From Phytohabitans aurantiacus (lineage in GTDB: Bacteria; Actinomycetota; Actinomycetes; Mycobacteriales; Micromonosporaceae), in the NCBI RefSeq assembly GCF_027923225.1, contig NZ_BSDI01000008.1, forward strand, positions 1 to 64,000: DNA of 64,000 nt. The letters are read 5' to 3'. The notes under the pieces were generated by a model. It had not been told where the DNA came from. It worked only from the letters and a program-made list of their open reading frames with translations, and ran no database searches. This document shows, one piece after another, positions 14,985-23,379 of this stretch (within the stretch, counting starts at the first letter, position 1; each line of letters starts with the position of its first letter). Made by a program: the position numbers and the translations under genes.

Positions 14985-16452
14985 ACACCGCACCACCGGA
15001 TGCCAGCCGCGTCTTCGACGAGCCGACGATCAGGAGGCATCGCATGTCGATGGTGGACGGGTCAAGGTCAGACAGGCGCACCACGCGCACGCTCTCCTCC
15101 GCTCCCCCCACGTCCCGACCGATCACCACGGGCGTGTCCGGCGAGCGGTGCTCCAGCAACAGATCGCGCGCCTTCTCCACCTGCCAGGTACGCGTCCGCG
15201 ACGCCGGGTTGTAGATGGCGATGACGAGATCGGCACGGGCGGCGGCGGTGAGACGATCCACAATGGTGTCCCACGGCTTGAGCCGATCGGAGAGCGACAG
15301 CACGCAGTAGTCGTGCCCGAGCGGCGCGCCCGCACGGGAGGCCACCGCCTGCGCGGCTGTCAGCCCCGGCACGACCCGTACCGGCACACCCGCGAAGCGG
15401 GGCTCGGCGGCCACTTCGAGTACGGCGCTCGCCATCGCGAACACGCCCGGGTCTCCGGAGGACACGACCGCGACCCGCGACCCGCTTCGCGCCAGGTCGA
15501 GCGCGAACGCCGCGCGCTCCGCCTCCACGCGATTGTCGGACAGATGCCGCTTCTGGCGCGGGTTCGGTGGGACGCGGTCGAGGTACGGGCCGTAGCCGAC
15601 AAGTTCGTCGGACTCGGCGAGCACCGCCTGCGCCTCGGGCGTCAGCCAATCCCGCCCGGCCGGCCCGAGGCCGACCACGACCACCTCGCCCCGATCGCGT
15701 TCCGCCACCGCCTCGGGGTCTACTACCGGCATCGCCGCCACGCGACTCGGCAGTACCGCGATGGAGAAGTAGGGCACCGACGTCGGGTCCACTTCGGACA
15801 GCGGTGCGACGCGCTCGCGGCCGGTGCTGGCGCGCTCGACATACCAGGCCTCACCGAGCCGCCCCGACTGGTCGAGCGCCTCCCGCACGGCCGGAAACGT
15901 GCGGCCCAGCTTGAGGATCGCCGCCGAGTCGGTGCCGGACAGGCGCTCCGCGAGCACGTCCGCGGGCAGCGTGCCGGGCAGTACCGTGAGCACCTCGTCG
16001 CGTTCGACCAGTGGACGGCCCAGTGCCGCCGACGCGGCGCTCATCGACGTGACGCCGGGCACCACCTCGGTCTCGTACCGGTGCGCGAGCCGCTTGTGCA
16101 TGTGCTGGTACGAGCCGTAGAAGAACGGGTCACCCTCGCACAGCACCACGACGTCGCGGCCCGCGTCGAGGTGGGCGGCGAGCCGCTCCGCGCAGCCGGT
16201 GTAGAACTCCTCGATCGCGCCCCGGTACCCGCCCGGGTGGTCGGTCGCCTCGGTCGTGACCGGATACACCAGCGCCTCTTCGATCTGGCCGTCCCGCAGG
16301 TAGGGCGCGGCCACCGATCGGGCGATGCTGCGGCCGTGCCGCGCGCAGTGGTACGCCACCACGTCGGCGTCCGCGACGAGCCGTGCGGCCTTGACCGTCA
16401 CCAGTTCCGGGTCGCCCGGACCTAGCCCCACTCCCCACAGTCGACCGGCCAC
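14962..16452 (-). CDS. CobI-CobJ fusion: precorrin-2 C20- and precorrin-3B C17-methyltransferases
   Basis: Bifunctional enzyme for two ring methylations. The N-terminal CobI half (about residues 1-245) starts LWGVGLGPGDPELVTVKAA and holds LCEGDPFFYGS. The C-terminal CobJ half (about 258-485) starts VVVVGLGPAGRDWLTPEA and holds VVSSGDPGVFAMAS and IYNPASRTR. This fusion is usual in actinobacteria. The GTG at 16452 overlaps the cobH stop by one base (TAGTG), placing it third in a cobG-cobH-cobIJ operon. Confidence 0.95.
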   Translation of the reverse strand: MAGRLWGVGLGPGDPELVTVKAARLVADADVVAYHCARHGRSIARSVAAPYLRDGQIEEALVYPVTTEATDHPGGYRGAIEEFYTGCAERLAAHLDAGRDVVVLCEGDPFFYGSYQHMHKRLAHRYETEVVPGVTSMSAASAALGRPLVERDEVLTVLPGTLPADVLAERLSGTDSAAILKLGRTFPAVREALDQSGRLGEAWYVERASTGRERVAPLSEVDPTSVPYFSIAVLPSRVAAMPVVDPEAVAERDRGEVVVVGLGPAGRDWLTPEAQAVLAESDELVGYGPYLDRVPPNPRQKRHLSDNRVEAERAAFALDLARSGSRVAVVSSGDPGVFAMASAVLEVAAEPRFAGVPVRVVPGLTAAQAVASRAGAPLGHDYCVLSLSDRLKPWDTIVDRLTAAARADLVIAIYNPASRTRTWQVEKARDLLLEHRSPDTPVVIGRDVGGAEESVRVVRLSDLDPSTIDMRCLLIVGSSKTRLASGGAVFTPRRYP

Positions 16453-17072
16453 TACTCCTCCTCGCTCGCGATGGCGTTGATAGCCGCCGCCGTCATCGCA
16501 CTGCCGCCCCGCCGGCCGTGCACCACCAGATACGAAAGGTCACTGGCCGCGAGCGCCACTTTGGACTCCGCCGCCCCGATGAACCCGACCGGTATCCCCA
16601 GCACCGCCGCCGGGCGGCCGGCTCCCTCGGCCATCAGCTCCAGCAGCCGGAACAGGGCGGTCGGCGCGTTTCCCACCGCCACAACGGATCCGGCGAGGCG
16701 GTCGCGCCACAGCTCCAAGGCCGCCGCGCTGCGGGTGGTGCCGAGCCGCGCGGCGAGGTCGGGCACGCGCGGATCGCTCAGCGTGCACACCACCTCGTTG
16801 TCGGCGGGCAGCCGCCGTCGGGTCACCCCTGCGGCGACCATCGCGGCGTCACAGAGGATCGGGGCGCCGGCCCGCAGCGCGGCCCGGCCGGCCTCGACCA
16901 CGCCGGACGACCAGGCCAGATCCTTGACCAGGTCGACCATCCCGCACGCGTGGATCATCCGGACCGCGACCCGCGCCACATCATCGGGTATCGCCGACAG
17001 GTCGGCTTCGGCCCGGATGGTGGCGAACGAGCGGCGGTAGATCTCCGCACCGTCCCTGACGTAGTCCCTCAT
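16452..17072 (-). CDS. precorrin-8X methylmutase, CobH
   Basis: Moves the C11 methyl to C12, giving hydrogenobyrinate. The family motif RMIHACGMVDLVKDLAWS (about residues 37-54) contains the catalytic His. AILCDAAMVAAGV and GIPVGFIGAAESK are also typical, and 206 residues is the normal length. The start overlaps the cobG stop as ATGA. Confidence 0.95.
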   Translation of the reverse strand: MRDYVRDGAEIYRRSFATIRAEADLSAIPDDVARVAVRMIHACGMVDLVKDLAWSSGVVEAGRAALRAGAPILCDAAMVAAGVTRRRLPADNEVVCTLSDPRVPDLAARLGTTRSAAALELWRDRLAGSVVAVGNAPTALFRLLELMAEGAGRPAAVLGIPVGFIGAAESKVALAASDLSYLVVHGRRGGSAMTAAAINAIASEEE

Positions 17073-18175
17073 CGGCTCTCGTATCCGTCCTCTGTGGCCA
17101 GTTTCAGTTCGTGCGCTCCGGTGGGGCGGCCGCAGGCCCGTTCACAGCCGGCCCAGTGGACGGGAAGCGACGGCGCCGGCCGCCCACTGTGGAAGGCCAG
17201 CGCGTCGGCGCGTACGTCGGCGAGTGACCGGGCGCACCCGGGTCTTCCGGCGCAGGCGGTCACACCGGCCCACGGCGAACCGGGCTCGACCGCGAACCCA
17301 GCCGCCACAAGGGATTCGACGAGGTCGGCGTCCGGTAGGTCGGCGAGGACCACGCCTCGCCAGGGCGTGACGCACACCCACGACTGTCCGGACAGGACGC
17401 TGATCTGCTCCGGTGTGAGCCGACCCAGCGGCACGGCAGCGCCGATCGCGACGCGGCCGTCGACCTGATCGATGACCCCGATCGGCGGCCGCCCGCTCAC
17501 CGACACCGGTGCGCCGATCGATCCACCCAGGCGCCGCGCCACCCGCCCCGGACCGCTGTCCAGTTCGGACAGTCGCCATTCGTCACCCCGTTCGGCGAGG
17601 AACGCGTGCGCGGCGGCCAGTAGTACCGGTACAGCATCAGCCGGCTGGACGCGGAGGCCGCTGTCGCGGCCGGCGAGAAGCACGGCGGTGCCATGAATCG
17701 CCACGTCGGCACCGAGTCCGGCGACGTCACCGCGCCCGTCGTCGAGCGCGAACAGGAACCGCCCCGGCAAATCGGCCAGCACCGGATCGGCGCACAGGGC
17801 CCGGTCCAGCTCCGCGACGAGCGGCCGCGCGTCGAGTACCCCGTGCCCGTCACGGCCGGTGAGCGGCGACGCCACGATGTTGCGTACCCGCTCATGGGTG
17901 GTCGACGGCAGCAAGCCGGCCTCGGACAGTACCGCCGCGAACGCCGTCTCCGCGCCCGGCGCCAAACCGCGGACCTGAAGGTTGCCACGTGAGGTAATTT
18001 CGAGGCCGTTGCCGGCGCTGGCGACGGCGGCGAGTTGCGCGCCGGTCAGCCACCCGCCTGGTATCCGCACGCGCGCGAGCCCGCCGTCGGCGGCGGCGTG
18101 CACCTGAAGCACGCCGGGGCACGCGTCGGCGTGCTGGCGGCGAGGGGTGATGGGGCTGACCACGGGCCGGAGCAT
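17069..18175 (-). CDS. precorrin-3B synthase, CobG
   Basis: Oxygen-dependent monooxygenase that contracts the way to ring closure by making precorrin-3B from precorrin-3A. It has the nitrite/sulphite-reductase ferredoxin-like half domains and the Cys cluster ACAGRPGCARS plus WAGCERACGRP near the C-terminus for an Fe-S centre. The frame is open further upstream, but that part overlaps the divergent riboswitch; ATG 18175 (or GTG 18163) gives 368 residues, the family size. It is first gene of the cobG-cobH-cobIJ operon. CobG is a marker of the aerobic pathway. Confidence 0.92.
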   Translation of the reverse strand: MLRPVVSPITPRRQHADACPGVLQVHAAADGGLARVRIPGGWLTGAQLAAVASAGNGLEITSRGNLQVRGLAPGAETAFAAVLSEAGLLPSTTHERVRNIVASPLTGRDGHGVLDARPLVAELDRALCADPVLADLPGRFLFALDDGRGDVAGLGADVAIHGTAVLLAGRDSGLRVQPADAVPVLLAAAHAFLAERGDEWRLSELDSGPGRVARRLGGSIGAPVSVSGRPPIGVIDQVDGRVAIGAAVPLGRLTPEQISVLSGQSWVCVTPWRGVVLADLPDADLVESLVAAGFAVEPGSPWAGVTACAGRPGCARSLADVRADALAFHSGRPAPSLPVHWAGCERACGRPTGAHELKLATEDGYESR

Positions 18176-18183
18176 ACGACCCG

Positions 18184-18310
18184 CTAGGCTGGCGGACGCA
18201 ACCCGCGGCGACAAGCGGAGGAAGCCGGTGCGAGTCCGGCGCGGTCCCGCCACTGTCACCGAGAGCGACTGTTCTCGGAAGCCAGACACTCCCGTCGCCG
18301 CGTTCCTGCT
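18184..18310 (+). promoter_or_regulatory. cobalamin riboswitch upstream of cobN
   Basis: The B12-riboswitch core is readable: GGAAGCCGGTGCGAGTCCGG, then GGTCCCGCCACTGT, and the closing GGAAGCCAGACA at about 18277-18288. It lies in the divergent cobG/cobN gap on the cobN strand. Adenosylcobalamin binding should switch cobN off. Confidence 0.92.
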
Positions 18311-18340
18311 GACCCGGGACGAGGATCCCGGAGGGGAGTC
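18311..18340 (+). promoter_or_regulatory. hairpin abutting the cobN ribosome site
   Basis: CCGGGA...TCCCGG pairs at about 18314-18330 and is immediately followed by the AGGGGAG ribosome site. It could take part in riboswitch control of translation; pairing is visible, the role is inferred. Confidence 0.45.
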
Positions 18341-18347
18341 GTGCCGC

Positions 18348-21300
18348 GTGTTCCTGTTGCTGTCGACGTCCGACACCGACCTGCTCAGCGCGCGTGCCAG
18401 CCGTGCTGATTTCCGCCTCGCCAACCCGGCCCGGGTCACCGTCGACGACCTGCCCGCTCTGGTCGATGGCGTCGACCTGGTCGTGGTGCGCATCCTCGGC
18501 GGCCGGCGGGCGTGGGAAGACGGGCTCGACGCGCTGCTGGCCGGCCCGTGTCCGGTGGTGGTTCTGGGTGGCGAGCAGGCGCCCGACGCGGAGCTGATGC
18601 GGCTGTCGACGGTGCCGAGTGGCGTGTGCGCGGAGGCCCACGCGTACCTCGCGCACGGCGGCCCGGCGAACCTGGCCGAGTTGCACCGGTTCCTGTCCGA
18701 CACCGTGCTGTTGACGGGTCACGGCTTCGCACCGCCGGTGCCGACACCGACGTGGGGCGCCACCCGCCCGCTGAGCGGCGGCTCAGGTCCCGTCGTCGCC
18801 GTGCTCTACTACCGGGCGCACCACGTGGCAGGCAACACGGCGTTCGTCGACGCGCTGTGCGCCGCCATCGAAGGCGCCGGCGGGCGGCCGCTGCCGGTGT
18901 TCTGCGCGTCGCTGCGCACGCCGGAGCCCGAACTGCTTGCCACGCTTGGTCAGGCGGACGCGCTCGTCGTCACCGTGCTGGCCGCCGGCGGCACGCGGCC
19001 AGCCGAGGCGAGCGCGGGCGGTGACGACGAGGCGTGGGACGTGGGTGCGCTGGCCGCGCTCGACGTGCCGATCCTGCAAGGGTTGTGCCTCACGTCGAGC
19101 CGCGAGACGTGGGACGCGAACGACGATGGCCTGTCTCCTTTGGACACCGCCACGCAGGTGGCGATCCCGGAGTTCGACGGGCGCATCATCACGGTGCCGT
19201 TCTCCTTCAAGGAGATCGACGAAGACGGCCTCACCGTGTACGTGGCCGACGCGGAGCGGGCCGCTCGGGTCGCCGGGATCGCGGTGGCACACGCCCGTCT
19301 GCGGCACATACCGCACGCCGAGAAGCGCGTCGCGCTCATGCTGTCGGCGTATCCCACCAAGCACGCGCGGATCGGCAACGCGGTCGGCCTCGACACGCCC
19401 GCCAGTACGGTGCGGCTGCTGGCGGCGCTGCGCGAGCGCGGGTACACGGTTGGCGACCTGCCGGACGGCGGCGACGCGCTGATGCACGCGCTCATCGCGG
19501 CCGGCGGCCAGGATCCGGACTGGCTCACCGAAGAGGCGCTCGCCGCGAACCCGGTGCGCATCCCGGCTCGCGACTACATCGCCTTCTACGAAACGCTTCC
19601 GGCGGGTCTGCGCACCGCCATCGAGGAGCACTGGGGTCCGCCGCCCGGCGAGTTGTACGTTGACGGCGACGACATCGTGCTCGCCGCGCTCCTCGCCGGA
19701 AACATCGTCGTGATGGTGCAGCCGCCGCGCGGCTTCGGCGCCAACCCCATCGCCATCTACCACGACCCCGACCTGCCGCCCAGTCATCACTACCTGGCGG
19801 CGTACCGGTGGCTGGCCGCCGACTTCGGGGCGCACGCCGTCGTCCACATCGGAAAACACGGTAACCTGGAGTGGCTGCCGGGCAAGACGCTCGGCATGTC
19901 GGCCGAGTGCGGTCCGGACGCGGCGCTCGGCGACCTGCCGCTCATCTACCCGTTCCTCGTCAACGATCCCGGCGAGGGTACCCAGGCGAAGCGCCGCGCA
20001 CGCGCGACCCTCATCGACCACCTCGTGCCGCCCATGGCGCGCGCCGAGAGCTACGGCGACATCGCCAAGCTGGAGCAGTTGCTCGACGAGCACGCCAACA
20101 TCGCCGCGCTCGACCCGGCGAAGCTGCCCGCGATCCGCGCGCAGATCTGGACGCTGATCCAGGCGGCCAAGCTCGACCACGACCTGGGGATCGGCGACCG
20201 CCCGCATGACGCGGAGTTCGACGACTTCCTGCTGCACGTCGACGGCTGGCTGTGCGAGGTCAAGGACGCGCAGATCCGCGACGGGCTGCACGTGCTCGGC
20301 GAGGCTCCGAGCGGTGCGGCGCGCGTCAACCTCGTCCTGGCGATGCTGCGCGCCCGGCAGATGTGGGGCGGCCAGTTCTCCTTTCCGGGCCTGCGCGAGG
20401 CGCTGGGCCTCGCCGAGGAAGCCTCGCGCTCCGATGTGGACCGGATCGAGGCGGAGGCACACGCGCTCGTCGCGGACATGGAGGCGCGCGGCTGGTCGCC
20501 TGAGCACGCCGGCACCGGCCCGGTGGGTGATGTGCTGCGGTTCGCGGCCACCGAGATCGTGCCGCGGCTCGACCGCACGACCGACGAGCTGACCAACCTG
20601 CTGCACGCGCTCGACGGCGGCTACGTACCGGCCGGGCCGAGCGGCTCTCCCTTGCGCGGCCTCGTCAACGTGCTGCCGACGGGCCGCAACTTCTACTCCG
20701 TCGACCCCAAGGCGGTGCCGAGCCGACTGGCGTGGGAGACCGGCCAGGCGATGGCCGACTCGCTGCTGGCCCGGTACCGCGCCGACACCGGCGAGTGGCC
20801 GCGCTCGGTGGGGCTGTCGGTGTGGGGCACCAGCGCGATGCGCACCTCCGGCGACGACGTGGCCGAGGTACTGGCCCTGCTCGGTGTCCGTCCACAGTGG
20901 GACGACGCGTCCCGCCGCGTCAACGGGCTGGCGCCGATCCCGCTGGCGGAGCTGGGCCGGCCGCGCGTCGACGTGACGGTGCGGATCAGCGGCTTCTTCC
21001 GCGACGCCTTCCCGCACGTGGTGCTGATGCTCGACGACGCGGTCCGGCTGGTGGCCGGGCTCGACGAGCCGCTTGAAGACAACTTCGTCCGCGCACACGT
21101 GGCCGCCGACGTGGTCACGCACGGCGACGAGCGGCGGGCCACCACGCGGGTCTTCGGGTCCAAGCCGGGCGCGTACGGTGCCGGGCTGCTCCCGCTCATC
21201 GACAGCCGGAACTGGCGTGACGACGCCGACCTCGCCGAGGTGTACGCGGTGTGGGGCGGCTACGCGTACGGCCGAGGGCTCGACGGCGCGGCAGCCCGCC

Positions 21301-21863
21301 CCGACATGGAGGCCGCCTACCGCAGGATCGCGGTGGCCGCCAAGAATGTCGACACCCGCGAGCACGACATCGCCGACTCGGACGACTACTTCCAGTACCA
21401 CGGCGGGATGATCGCCACGGTGCGCGCGCTCACCGGCACCAACCCGGCCGCGTACATCGGTGACAGTACGCGGCCGGAGGCGGTGCGCACGCGGGCGCTG
21501 AGTGAGGAGACAGCCCGCGTCTTCCGGGCCCGGGTGGTCAACCCGCGCTGGCTGGAGGCGATGCGCCGGCACGGGTACAAGGGCGCGTTCGAGATGGCGG
21601 CCACCGTCGACTACCTGTTCGGGTACGACGCGACGGCCGGCGTGATGGCCGACTGGATGTACGACAAGCTGGCGTCGACATACGTGCTCGACGAGGAGAA
21701 CCGGGCGTTCTTCGAGCGGTCCAACCCGTGGGCCCTGCACGGCATCGCCGAACGGCTGCTGGAAGCCGCCGATCGCAAGATGTGGGAGTACCCCGACCCG
21801 GCGGTGCTCGACGCGCTCCGCGAGGCGTATCTGGCGACCGAGGGCGACCTCGAAGACCGCTAG
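18348..21863 (+). CDS. cobaltochelatase large subunit, CobN
   Basis: Catalytic subunit of the ATP-dependent cobaltochelatase that puts cobalt into hydrogenobyrinate a,c-diamide in the late-insertion pathway. At 1171 residues it fits CobN/ChlH. Family motifs include ALMLSAYPTKHARIGNAVGL, HIGKHGNLEWLPGK, VWGTSAMRTSGDD and VFGSKPGAYGAGLLPL. GTG 18348 follows a GGAGGGGAG site after the riboswitch; earlier in-frame codons lie inside the riboswitch. Its AAA/VWA partner is probably the ChlID protein at 25330-27270. The stop codon TAG is part of the left end of a MITE-like element. Confidence 0.95.
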   Translation: MFLLLSTSDTDLLSARASRADFRLANPARVTVDDLPALVDGVDLVVVRILGGRRAWEDGLDALLAGPCPVVVLGGEQAPDAELMRLSTVPSGVCAEAHAYLAHGGPANLAELHRFLSDTVLLTGHGFAPPVPTPTWGATRPLSGGSGPVVAVLYYRAHHVAGNTAFVDALCAAIEGAGGRPLPVFCASLRTPEPELLATLGQADALVVTVLAAGGTRPAEASAGGDDEAWDVGALAALDVPILQGLCLTSSRETWDANDDGLSPLDTATQVAIPEFDGRIITVPFSFKEIDEDGLTVYVADAERAARVAGIAVAHARLRHIPHAEKRVALMLSAYPTKHARIGNAVGLDTPASTVRLLAALRERGYTVGDLPDGGDALMHALIAAGGQDPDWLTEEALAANPVRIPARDYIAFYETLPAGLRTAIEEHWGPPPGELYVDGDDIVLAALLAGNIVVMVQPPRGFGANPIAIYHDPDLPPSHHYLAAYRWLAADFGAHAVVHIGKHGNLEWLPGKTLGMSAECGPDAALGDLPLIYPFLVNDPGEGTQAKRRARATLIDHLVPPMARAESYGDIAKLEQLLDEHANIAALDPAKLPAIRAQIWTLIQAAKLDHDLGIGDRPHDAEFDDFLLHVDGWLCEVKDAQIRDGLHVLGEAPSGAARVNLVLAMLRARQMWGGQFSFPGLREALGLAEEASRSDVDRIEAEAHALVADMEARGWSPEHAGTGPVGDVLRFAATEIVPRLDRTTDELTNLLHALDGGYVPAGPSGSPLRGLVNVLPTGRNFYSVDPKAVPSRLAWETGQAMADSLLARYRADTGEWPRSVGLSVWGTSAMRTSGDDVAEVLALLGVRPQWDDASRRVNGLAPIPLAELGRPRVDVTVRISGFFRDAFPHVVLMLDDAVRLVAGLDEPLEDNFVRAHVAADVVTHGDERRATTRVFGSKPGAYGAGLLPLIDSRNWRDDADLAEVYAVWGGYAYGRGLDGAAARPDMEAAYRRIAVAAKNVDTREHDIADSDDYFQYHGGMIATVRALTGTNPAAYIGDSTRPEAVRTRALSEETARVFRARVVNPRWLEAMRRHGYKGAFEMAATVDYLFGYDATAGVMADWMYDKLASTYVLDEENRAFFERSNPWALHGIAERLLEAADRKMWEYPDPAVLDALREAYLATEGDLEDR

Positions 21864-22029
21864 GGCGTGTCTGATGGATCTTGTGGGTGCGAGGCGAGGT
21901 CCAGGCGGCGGTCCGGGGGTGCCGGGCGGAAGGTCGCATACCGGTGTTGTATGTGGCCTTCCGCCCGGTGCCGCCGGTCGTCGTCTGGGCCCGCCGCAGC
22001 CCCACAAAGATCCGTCAGACACGCCCTAG
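21860..22029. mobile_element. 170-bp MITE-like element with CTAG-bounded terminal inverted repeats
   Basis: The left end CTAGGGCGTGTCTGATGGAT (21860 on) and the right end (22001-22029) are inverted repeats over about 28 bp with one gap and one or two mismatches. CTAG on both sides suggests a target duplication or a palindromic end, as in some IS5-group elements. A second, inner palindrome at about 21919-21972 makes a cruciform-prone core. There is no transposase inside. It supplies the stop of cobN and abuts the stop of the gene at 22030. Confidence 0.75.
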
Positions 22030-22197
22030 TTACTCGGTGACGGTCAGGTATGGCCAGGCGCCCTCCAGGGCCGCCCGTGCCAGCCGTTCACGCTGCTCCC
22101 AGGTGATGTCGACACCGGCCGCGGCCGCCTCAGCGGCGATCGCGTTGGCGGCGACCGAGATGGCGACCTCTGGCGGTCGATCGGGAATCGTGGTCAC
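22030..22197 (-). CDS. small conserved-looking protein, 55 aa
   Basis: MTTIPDRPPEVAISVAANAI... to ...GAWPYLTVTE, with a GTG at 22197 preceded by GGAGGAG 7-8 nt upstream. It is soluble and Ala-rich with EQRERLARAALEGAWPYL at its end. The longer frame from 22344 overlaps the phosphoribosyltransferase gene and looks wrong. No function known. Confidence 0.6.
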   Translation of the reverse strand: MTTIPDRPPEVAISVAANAIAAEAAAAGVDITWEQRERLARAALEGAWPYLTVTE

Positions 22198-22289
22198 GGT
22201 GGGGCTCCTCCGATCGCGAGAGTTTTGTGTGATCGCACTATCTCGCGCCCAAGAGCGTTGGCGCATCCTGCCCAAGAAAAACGGCGAAG

Positions 22290-22742
22290 TTACGACCACG
22301 GAAAATTTATCCACAGATTGGTGCGGTGCCACACGTACTCGCACCTCACCTGCGTGTGGGGCTTCTCATAGAGCACCGCGCAGCGCACCTCCGCCACGTG
22401 CTCGCCGCAGAAGTCGTGCACCAGCTTGAGGGTGGCGCCGGTGTCGGCCACGTCGTCGGCGATGAGGACGCGCGAGCCGGCCAGGTCGACCGCCTGCGGC
22501 ACCGGCGGCAGCATGACCGGCATCGGCAGTCGCTCGTCGACACCGGTGTAGAACTCGACGTTCATCACGTGGACGTTCTTGACGCTCAGGGCATACGCCA
22601 GCGACCCGGCCAGAAACAGGCCGCCGCGGGCGATGCCCAGGATCAGGTCGGGCCGGAACCCGTCGGCCGAAACCTGAGCTGCCAGTTCGTGGCCGGCCCG
22701 GCCAAACGTGGCCCAGTCGAGCTCCTCGCGCACCTCACTCAT
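22290..22742 (-). CDS. phosphoribosyltransferase
   Basis: A type I PRTase of 150 residues. LILGIARGGLFLAGSLAYAL is the N-terminal core and VLIADDVADTGATLKLVHDF (about residues 92-111) is the PRPP-binding loop. It resembles xanthine/hypoxanthine-type or general PRTase proteins in actinobacteria; the base acted on cannot be told. The start overlaps the small ORF at 22735-22881 by 8 bp. Confidence 0.88.
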   Translation of the reverse strand: MSEVREELDWATFGRAGHELAAQVSADGFRPDLILGIARGGLFLAGSLAYALSVKNVHVMNVEFYTGVDERLPMPVMLPPVPQAVDLAGSRVLIADDVADTGATLKLVHDFCGEHVAEVRCAVLYEKPHTQVRCEYVWHRTNLWINFPWS

Positions 22743-22881
22743 GGCGCAACCTTAGGACAGTGACCGCGAGCGCCGGCCCGGCCAGCGCGACGCTGAGCAC
22801 TCTCGGGACGATTCTCAAGTTTCGCTCAAAGCGGGCGCGTGGTTCGTCAGGCGGCGGTATCGCGATGGCAAGGTACCCCAT
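22735..22881 (-). CDS. possible small membrane protein, 48 aa
   Basis: MGYLAIAIPPPDEPRARF... to ...LAVTVLRLRHE. The C-terminal half is hydrophobic (VPRVLSVALAGPALAVTVL) and could cross the membrane. It overlaps the PRTase start, which supports translation coupling, but there is no known family. Confidence 0.4.
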   Translation of the reverse strand: MGYLAIAIPPPDEPRARFERNLRIVPRVLSVALAGPALAVTVLRLRHE

Positions 22882-22916
22882 GAGTCGCCCCACTCTGGTC
22901 GCGAAGGAGATTTGAC

Positions 22917-23363
22917 GTGCGTGTTCCCCGTCGGGGTCTACTATTTGTGGCTGCCGTGTTCGGTGCCGCAATGACATTGTTGAGTCCCAGTGCTGCCCTC
23001 GCGGAATACCACGGCAGCGAGACGGACTACGGTGTCGCCAGAGGTATTCCGGACGACGACAAGTACCGTACCTGCATCATCTATCTTGGATCCGACTCCC
23101 CGGGTGGCGTCTGCTTTGAATCCGGCGGCGATTACTTCTACGTCATGGATAATTTGGTGGACGGGTACGCAGCGGTGGCCGAGTGGTACACCGAGGGAAA
23201 TATGCGGGCGGGCAGTTGCGTCAACAAGCTTGGTGGCCACGACACGACTGCGTTCTGTAACAAGAATTTTCCGGAAGGGGACTATATCTACTTCCGGCTG
23301 GCACTCTACAACAGCGGAGACTACGTAAGGGCCGTGTCAGGCTGGAAGAGAGCCATCATCTGA
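22917..23363 (+). CDS. secreted protein, unknown function
   Basis: A 148-residue protein with a classic Sec leader (MRVPRRGLLFVAAVFGAAMT, cleavage near ALA-EY at about residue 29). The mature part is about 119 residues, acidic and aromatic-rich, with four Cys (CIIYLG, GGVCFESGG, GSCVNK, AFCNKNF) that may form two disulphides. It is AT-richer than its neighbours, which may point to transfer or to a recent origin. A GAAGGAG site precedes the GTG at 22917. No domain is recognised. Confidence 0.8.
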   Translation: MRVPRRGLLFVAAVFGAAMTLLSPSAALAEYHGSETDYGVARGIPDDDKYRTCIIYLGSDSPGGVCFESGGDYFYVMDNLVDGYAAVAEWYTEGNMRAGSCVNKLGGHDTTAFCNKNFPEGDYIYFRLALYNSGDYVRAVSGWKRAII

Positions 23364-23379
23364 CGTAGCGCTTCATGTC

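Noticed and set aside
18783..22022. 1079-codon minus frame opposite cobN
   Set aside because: Arg/Val/His-rich antisense of CobN with no motif; CobN has all family motifs.
22307..22315. DnaA-box-like TTATCCACA
   Set aside because: It is single, lies inside the phosphoribosyltransferase coding sequence, and no dnaA or dnaN is near. It is not evidence for an origin.
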